From: Saccoglossus kowalevskii
Lineage: Eukaryota > Hemichordata > Enteropneusta > Harrimaniidae
Direction of reading: 5' to 3'
Length of the DNA stretch: 12,042 nt
Assembly: GCF_000003605.2 (NCBI RefSeq)
Contig: NW_003124426.1
Span: forward strand, 12,349 to 24,390
Of this stretch, positions 7,861 through 12,042 are shown in pieces. A program made the position numbers and the translations under genes. A model generated the notes under the pieces. That model saw nothing but the letters and a program-made list of their open reading frames with translations, searched no databases and had not been told where the DNA came from. The stretch's first letter is position 1; each line of letters starts with the position of its first letter.

Positions 7861-8088
7861 TTGTTATATAAATTCTTTCGAATAATGTGCATATTAATTA
7901 GGTGTTATACATATTACCATACTTCCAGGAGCACAAGGCCAGGGGCCTCAACATGTAAAATTGTTCAACATTGTAATTCTTTATTAAACCTTGTACCCAT
8001 GTCCCCCTCGAAAAAAATATCCGAATTTCGTGCACCATGTGACAGATTAGAAAGAATACGTCTTTATTGGAAAATTAAAATTCTGTAA
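7861..8088 (+). other. Anonymous 75-codon open frame, probably not a gene
   Basis: The frame opens on TTG and its first ATG is at 7885. The later part (RPGASTCKIVQHCNSLL, then CDRLERIRLYWKIKIL) is less AT-driven than the start. There is no known motif, no good start and no clear splice partner. It may be a fragment of an old repeat. Confidence 0.15.
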
Positions 8089-8340
8089 ATGCGTGCATTT
8101 TATTGCAATATTCAGTGTAGTCCACATTTCAAAACAGTTGGTAAACGACCTATACCTATACTGCATACAATATTCCAGCATTTATATTTGCCCACTCAGT
8201 TTTTCAATATTCTTTCTTTATATAATTGAAGCAGAATGACTTCATTTTTCATAGATATGCTCATACATTTATTTATAATACTCCAGTAAGCAAGAAATTA
8301 TCCTGAATAATACCAGCTCAATACACTCTTCTTCTTTCAG

Positions 8341-8439
8341 TCGGCATCGAACTCTACGAATGTCGAGAGGAGTCTCTGTGGTGTCATCTGGCGCTGGCCT
8401 ATGTCACTAAATCTCATAGAAATTGATGTCATCATTAGG
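8341..8439 (+). other. Exon-like segment after a strong acceptor
   Basis: The acceptor cactcttcttctttcag is among the best in the window. All three frames stay open for some distance after it: one to TAG about 8446, one to TAA about 8408 and one to TGA about 8425. The third reads GIELYECREESLWCHLALAY. No donor or partner exon is evident, so the reading frame and strand are unresolved. Confidence 0.2.
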
Positions 8440-8619
8440 AGTCAATAGTAATAATTAATTAATTTCAGATCAGTACATGTTTAAATGTAAATTATGTTTG
8501 TACACAAATAATTAGATAGTTGGCAGAGCTAAGATGATATATTTTGGTTCATCCTTTGTACGTATATGTAGTTTTGACATAATGTTTTAAAATAACGAAT
8601 AATATGGTAATATTTAAAC

Positions 8620-9050
8620 AAGACGCCCTGAAATACATCTCGCCGGGGGCGTTCAATGTGCTGTAAACACCTTAACCAGATATATAACAGCCTCCTCCTC
8701 CTCTAGATGTCACAACATGAAAGTGGCAACCTCTTGATTTATCCCACCCTTGTCAGACCTACGGTCGCCCCTGAAAACAATACGCGACCATTTGTGCCTA
8801 TGGGCCGCAAGGGATTGTGAACTGAACATGCAAAATTTCTTGCCGCCGCCACAGTGTATGCACAGAGCCAGCAAATTTAACTGTACAGAAATACACATGA
8901 ACAGAAACAATTTTCCTTGAGTACTAAATGCGACAGTTCCCTCATTGCCTAGGCTGATTTGAATTGTGAACGTACACCACCTTCAATATACCACACCTGG
9001 CACATATCTCCCGAGAGGGGGGGGGGGTAGTCAAGAAACAGTTTCACTGA
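8620..9050. other. GC-richer patch with simple-sequence runs
   Basis: This block differs in composition from its AT-rich surroundings. It holds a CCT run (8691-8705), a TATATAA at 8681-8687, a run of eleven G (9017-9027) and an ACGCCC...GGGCGT inverted pair near 8622-8652. A 66-codon minus-strand frame (8910-8710) shows no family likeness. A decayed dispersed repeat is the likeliest reading, but no element ends were found. Confidence 0.3.
9017..9027 (+). repeat. Run of eleven G
   Basis: A homopolymer G run of this length is rare in AT-rich DNA. It is likely to be length-variable and prone to sequencing error. Confidence 0.9.
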
Positions 9051-9536
9051 AGTACTGCAAAGGACTGAATTGTTGTCGACCAGCTGCAGTGCCCTGAACA
9101 GCAATCACGGCTTACATCAAAATCTTAGAAACACACTGATACAGTCAATACGTAAAGCAAGAAATAGCCACAAACATATTAAAAAACCAAAACACGTATA
9201 TAAATACTTGTTTATTATTTGCTCCATCTAATCGACAGTAGAATGAGATGAATCAACGATATAGTCCGCCATCTTTAATTAATTTTATATTGGATACAAC
9301 CATTACCTTACGGAGGAACCAAGACATAACTTGAGGGGAGTTAATACCTCTGATTTTTAAAATGCCATGATCAATGCGAGTCTAAATTACAGAGTAACAT
9401 TTATTTTTCCGACGATCATTGAATACATTAGGCATGCTGAACGTATCTCATTTCGGTCAAATTAATAGTTCAGACTTAATTGAATCTGAACATAACAGGC
9501 CAATTATATCAGCCCTTGCTAGACTCAAACTTCCAT

Positions 9537-9589
9537 CCAATCAGAGAATTCCAAATTAAAAATGACTCTGTAAAAGTTCTAGATGGCGC
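9537..9589 (+). promoter_or_regulatory. CCAAT box plus CTCF-like GTTCTAGATGGCGC
   Basis: CCAATCA at 9537-9543 is followed 32 bases later by GTTCTAGATGGCGC (9576-9589), which matches the CTCF core at 11 of 14 positions. The order and spacing resemble the pair at 756-834. It lies about 110 bases before the candidate exon at 9702 and could be its promoter. Confidence 0.3.
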
Positions 9590-9701
9590 TACAGCCAAAC
9601 ATTTGTCTTTGTTTACAAAATTGATACTAATAGTAGGGACAAATTACAATTAAAAAAAAGAATTCAGATTCACCTTCAAACCATATTATTTATTCCCATA
9701 G

Positions 9702-9825
9702 AATCAAAGGTATGTGTGACCAAGGACATAGTAACTGCGTTGGATATTGTAAGTCTCAATGTAACTGTACGGGGTCCGTGTTATGTCACAATGACATTCG
9801 AGCTTTGGAATTATTTTCACATATG
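9702..9825 (+). CDS. Candidate cysteine-rich coding exon
   Basis: After tatttattcccatag a frame runs to the donor CATATG|gtaaat. It reads IKGMCDQGHSNCVGYC, then KSQCNCTGSVLC, then HNDIRALELFSHM. Six cysteines lie within 24 residues, spaced C-x6-C-x3-C-x3-C-x-C-x5-C. This includes CVGYC, a C-x-G-x-C arrangement of the type found in cystine-knot hormones, and a C-x-C. Translation could enter from an upstream exon (acceptor phase needs two bases) or begin at ATG 9712. No signal peptide exon was found. The donor is in phase 0, matching exon 11006-11095. The cysteine order resembles a compressed EGF module or a metal-binding protein; I cannot choose between them. Chance is possible. Confidence 0.4.
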
Positions 9826-10398
9826 GTAAATTTCTTTCTAAACCAACATTTTCTATTTTGCTTCTAGGAAAGAGGGACTAAACAGCAAAAATACATTATT
9901 TATAAAAAAAATACCACAATAACATTTTTTTAGAGAAGTGAAGTTGGTGATTTCTACTTAAAGTGCCAATATAAGCCGTTTTGGGCTGTTTCTGTTTATT
10001 TGCCAGGGCGTTCAGGATCGATTAGTCTCTTAAGATGCGCGTGCTAATAATGGTATGTTATTGAGATTAAGATGTTTCTTGTAAATATTTCATCGCCCAA
10101 TTATTAATCGAAAGCATTGCGTATGAGACACTGCAACCACATAATTCCGTCGACGATGTGTAGGCTATCCATTGTGGTAATTAGAAGACTGTACTAGCTC
10201 CAACCTTACCAAACTGATCGCTCGATTTAACAGGTCTTTTGGCTTTTTATATTAATAGAATATCTGAATATTCAATAGCCACTAACGGTGGCTGTTCCGG
10301 CTCAATTCGTAAATATTTTCCTTTATTGCATTTCTACTGAAACATTGACTTCCAGTATATAACATATGTTGGCCACTCTTCAACTAAACACCATCATG

Positions 10399-10412
10399 TC
10401 GCCCTCTAGTGA
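10399..10412 (-). promoter_or_regulatory. CTCF-like site TCACTAGAGGGCGA on the minus strand
   Basis: Read on the minus strand it matches CCASYAGRKGGCRS at 12 of 14 positions (mismatches at 1 and 14), the best of the three such sites here. Its orientation faces the two plus-strand sites upstream. Confidence 0.35.
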
Positions 10413-10704
10413 TGGAACGTGTATCACATATTTACGTCACGGAATCGTTTCGTCACTAGACTTTTAGAAAAATGTATTTTGTATGGACAATCAACTTGAA
10501 TATAGGCAACTTGAATCTCTCTTATGTATTGTACACACAACAACAACGTCAACAATATCATCATCATCATTAAAATGTCTATTATGTTGGGACTAATTTG
10601 CTCTACATGGACATTTATAAATAGTTTACAAATTTCAAATAGCAACCTATGACACTTGATCAATACACGCCTATGTATACTTTTTCTGCGTTTATTAACC
10701 TTTC

Positions 10705-10712
10705 TTTTTATA
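10705..10712 (-). promoter_or_regulatory. TATA-box-like TATAAAAA on the minus strand
   Basis: On the minus strand the context is GCGAGTATAAAAAGAAA, a good TATA box with GC-containing flank. No convincing minus-strand coding exon follows within the expected range, so it may be fortuitous. Confidence 0.2.
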
Positions 10713-11005
10713 CTCGCTCGCTTTGCCAAACAGTAATACGCTGCTCAATTTAATATTCCGCGTCAAAAGATAATGTCACTACTTGCATGTTTTTGAAATC
10801 CACTCCAACGAGCTAATTACTGCAATGTTAACACATTTTAAACACGTTTGATCTAGAGTTATGGGTAATGAGCGTTACCGGTAATCGGTACTTTTATTTA
10901 TCAACACCGCAGTCTAAAGCAACAAAACTTTAATCTGAAATAGTTATCACTGAATAGTTTATTTTACATTATGGGTGTTGTATGTACCAATATATTTTCT
11001 TTCAG

Positions 11006-11095
11006 TTAAAATTTGCGCTTCCTTTAAAACGAAGGAATCTCCGAGCTGGTCGTGATAGGAACAAAATACGTGTATGTAAACCGAACATGCAAATT
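11006..11095 (+). CDS. Candidate internal coding exon with strong splice sites
   Basis: This 90-base segment lies between a strong acceptor (tatattttctttcag) and a near-perfect donor (ATT|gtaagt). Only one frame is open, and it uses exactly 30 codons: LKFALPLKRRNLRAGRDRNK, then IRVCKPNMQI. The other two frames stop inside. It is very basic, with a possible KRR / RAGR cleavage or nuclear-type cluster. Both ends are phase 0, so it joins the upstream exon 9702-9825 and a downstream phase-0 exon without shifting frame. No family is recognised. The splice signals make an exon likely even if its partners are wrong. Confidence 0.5.
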
Positions 11096-11583
11096 GTAAG
11101 TGCTTAACTGGTGTTAAACTAACAACGAGTTGAATATTGTGCTGTTAAAACCGTTCATGAGCGGTAAATTCAAATACTGTTCCAGCTCTACTGGCATGAC
11201 ATCATAGATATTATATTTCCATTGGAACTGTTTGTACACTACCGTACAAAATCACCATTCATACAAAGCTACGACATTTCCAGTACAAGCTTACTATAAA
11301 ATATTTGCCATCTAATCAACTTCTGTATACATGGAATCTCGCCGAGTCTCTATTATGTTCCTTTTGTGGAGAGGTTAGTTAAGACCACTATCACTTATTT
11401 TCGGATTGTAGATTTACAAATACGTTTCGGAACTTAGTTAGAAAATAGCTATCCTTGTTCACAGAATTAATTTTCTCATTAAGTTCTACAAAGTGTATAG
11501 ATCAATGCTTAACTATGTCCTACTTATAGGTCGTTATTATATGTTTAAGTGCAAGTTACAACGTAATCTGTCAAATATTGCAG

Positions 11584-11730
11584 GTTTTAAACCCTTGTGT
11601 AAAATATATCTTTGATTTGGAAAATATCATTGCGAAAGCACAAACCAGAAAAACAAAGTTCGTAAAGAAGTGGGGGCTTTTATTAAATATTATGATCTGT
11701 AATTGTGTTTTATGTTGTTATTGGCCGTAA
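11584..11730 (+). CDS. Candidate terminal exon of the same unknown gene
   Basis: After aaatattgcag a phase-0 frame runs 48 codons to TAA at 11728. It begins VLNPCVKYIFDLENIIAKAQ, continues with the basic TRKTKFVKKW, and ends in a hydrophobic, cysteine-rich tail, NIMICNCVLCCYWP. It links in frame to exon 11006-11095. Together with 9702-9825 this would give roughly 116 residues from ATG 9712. No AATAAA follows closely, and the tail composition could be chance. An alternative acceptor at 11529 (tacttatag) opens another short frame. Confidence 0.3.
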   Translation, partial: VLNPCVKYIFDLENIIAKAQTRKTKFVKKWGLLLNIMICNCVLCCYWP

Positions 11731-11791
11731 TCTGTAGTTGTAACTTTTGCATATTGATTATTATATTATACCAGTATATTGATGGTGTTAA

Positions 11792-12040
11792 TTAATTGAT
11801 TTGATTGGTCCAAACACAAAATTTGCATATGCAATCCATGGTATATTGGCTGATAATGCACGGCTAAACCAAGTGGCCCTGGAACATGAATTGACTACAG
11901 GTTTAATACGGAAATACATAAAACCGGTATTATTTGATTTTTAGGGAAATATAGTGGTTGAATTTTGGAAGAATGTTGAAAAAAATACTGAATTAAAAAC
12001 ATCTGAAAAGTTATATAACTATAATATTGCTTTTTGTTAA
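11792..12040 (+). pseudogene. Protein-like open frame broken by one TAG at the window end
   Basis: One frame reads IGPNTKFAYAIHGILADNAR, then LNQVALEHELTTGLIRK, up to TAG at 11942-11944. It continues in the same frame with GNIVVEFWKNVEKNTELKTS to TAA at 12038. The frame spans 83 codons in very AT-rich DNA with a single stop. The stop may be a disabling mutation. Alternatively the TAG may be the end of an intron acceptor (tttgatttttag), in which case the second half is an exon and the first half belongs to a different one. There is no acceptor-type AG between 11792 and 11871 to start the first half. No family is recognised, and the gene may extend past the window. Confidence 0.25.
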
Positions 12041-12042
12041 TG

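Larger units (their letters stand above)
9826..11005 (+). other. Intron or intergenic stretch between candidate exons
   Basis: This is AT-rich with no recognised gene. It contains a CTCF-like site on the minus strand (10399-10412), a short CAT run near 10558-10568 and a minus-strand 101-codon frame (10729-10424) that begins on TTG. The frame's first stretch overlaps a TATAAAAA on the minus strand, so it is more likely promoter-like or neutral DNA than a gene. Confidence 0.4.

Noticed and set aside
8622-8652. ACGCCC...GGGCGT inverted pair as transposon ends
   Set aside because: Only six bases pair and no flanking target-site duplication is visible.
9702-9825. Cysteine-rich exon as a defensin-type (CS-alpha-beta) toxin
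   Set aside because: The C-x-x-x-C and C-x-C are in the wrong spacing and order, and no signal peptide is attached.
10424-10729. 101-codon minus-strand frame with a run of four methionines and a membrane-like segment
   Set aside because: It starts on TTG, its methionine run comes from a CAT repeat, and its start overlaps a TATA-like site; composition explains it.

Overview
The window looks like nuclear DNA from an animal, probably an invertebrate. It is strongly AT-rich. Its one clear gene is split into short exons by GT..AG introns with pyrimidine-rich acceptors, and it ends in an AATAAA signal. Nothing looks bacterial: there are no operons, no ribosome binding sites and no long open frames. 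A marine lophotrochozoan such as a mollusc would fit, but that is a guess.

The one securely identified gene lies on the + strand at 3063-5732. It is a four-exon gene of the phosphatidylethanolamine-binding protein (PEBP / Raf-kinase-inhibitor-like) family. The four exons join in phase to give a 162-residue protein with an N-terminal signal peptide. It keeps the family skeleton: a P-x-V-x-L strand, YTLVM, a DPDAP-type loop reading DVDAP, GNIPG, a PP turn and the FDLDSF...GLGGVIA end. Several residues that form the anion/phospholipid pocket in the family are replaced.

Upstream, 1-700 holds nothing I can support. At 720-840 there is a CCAAT box followed by a CTAGAGGGCG element. From 1320 to 2215 runs a GC-richer island with frames open on both strands, a short tandem duplication and a YY1-like site. 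A cluster of TTCGAA palindromes (2378-2636) sits a few hundred bases before the PEBP gene.

Downstream, 5973-6470 looks like a decayed coding segment whose open frame shifts twice. The region 6480-9500 has only weak exon-like pieces and a GC-richer patch (8620-9050). A tentative second + strand gene may run through 9702-9825 (cysteine-rich), 11006-11095 (very good splice sites) and perhaps 11584-11730. The last 250 bases carry another protein-like frame broken by one TAG.

The second gene and the decayed segments rest only on open frames and splice signals; no family was recognised for them. I saw no tRNA, rRNA, CRISPR, complete transposon or virus.
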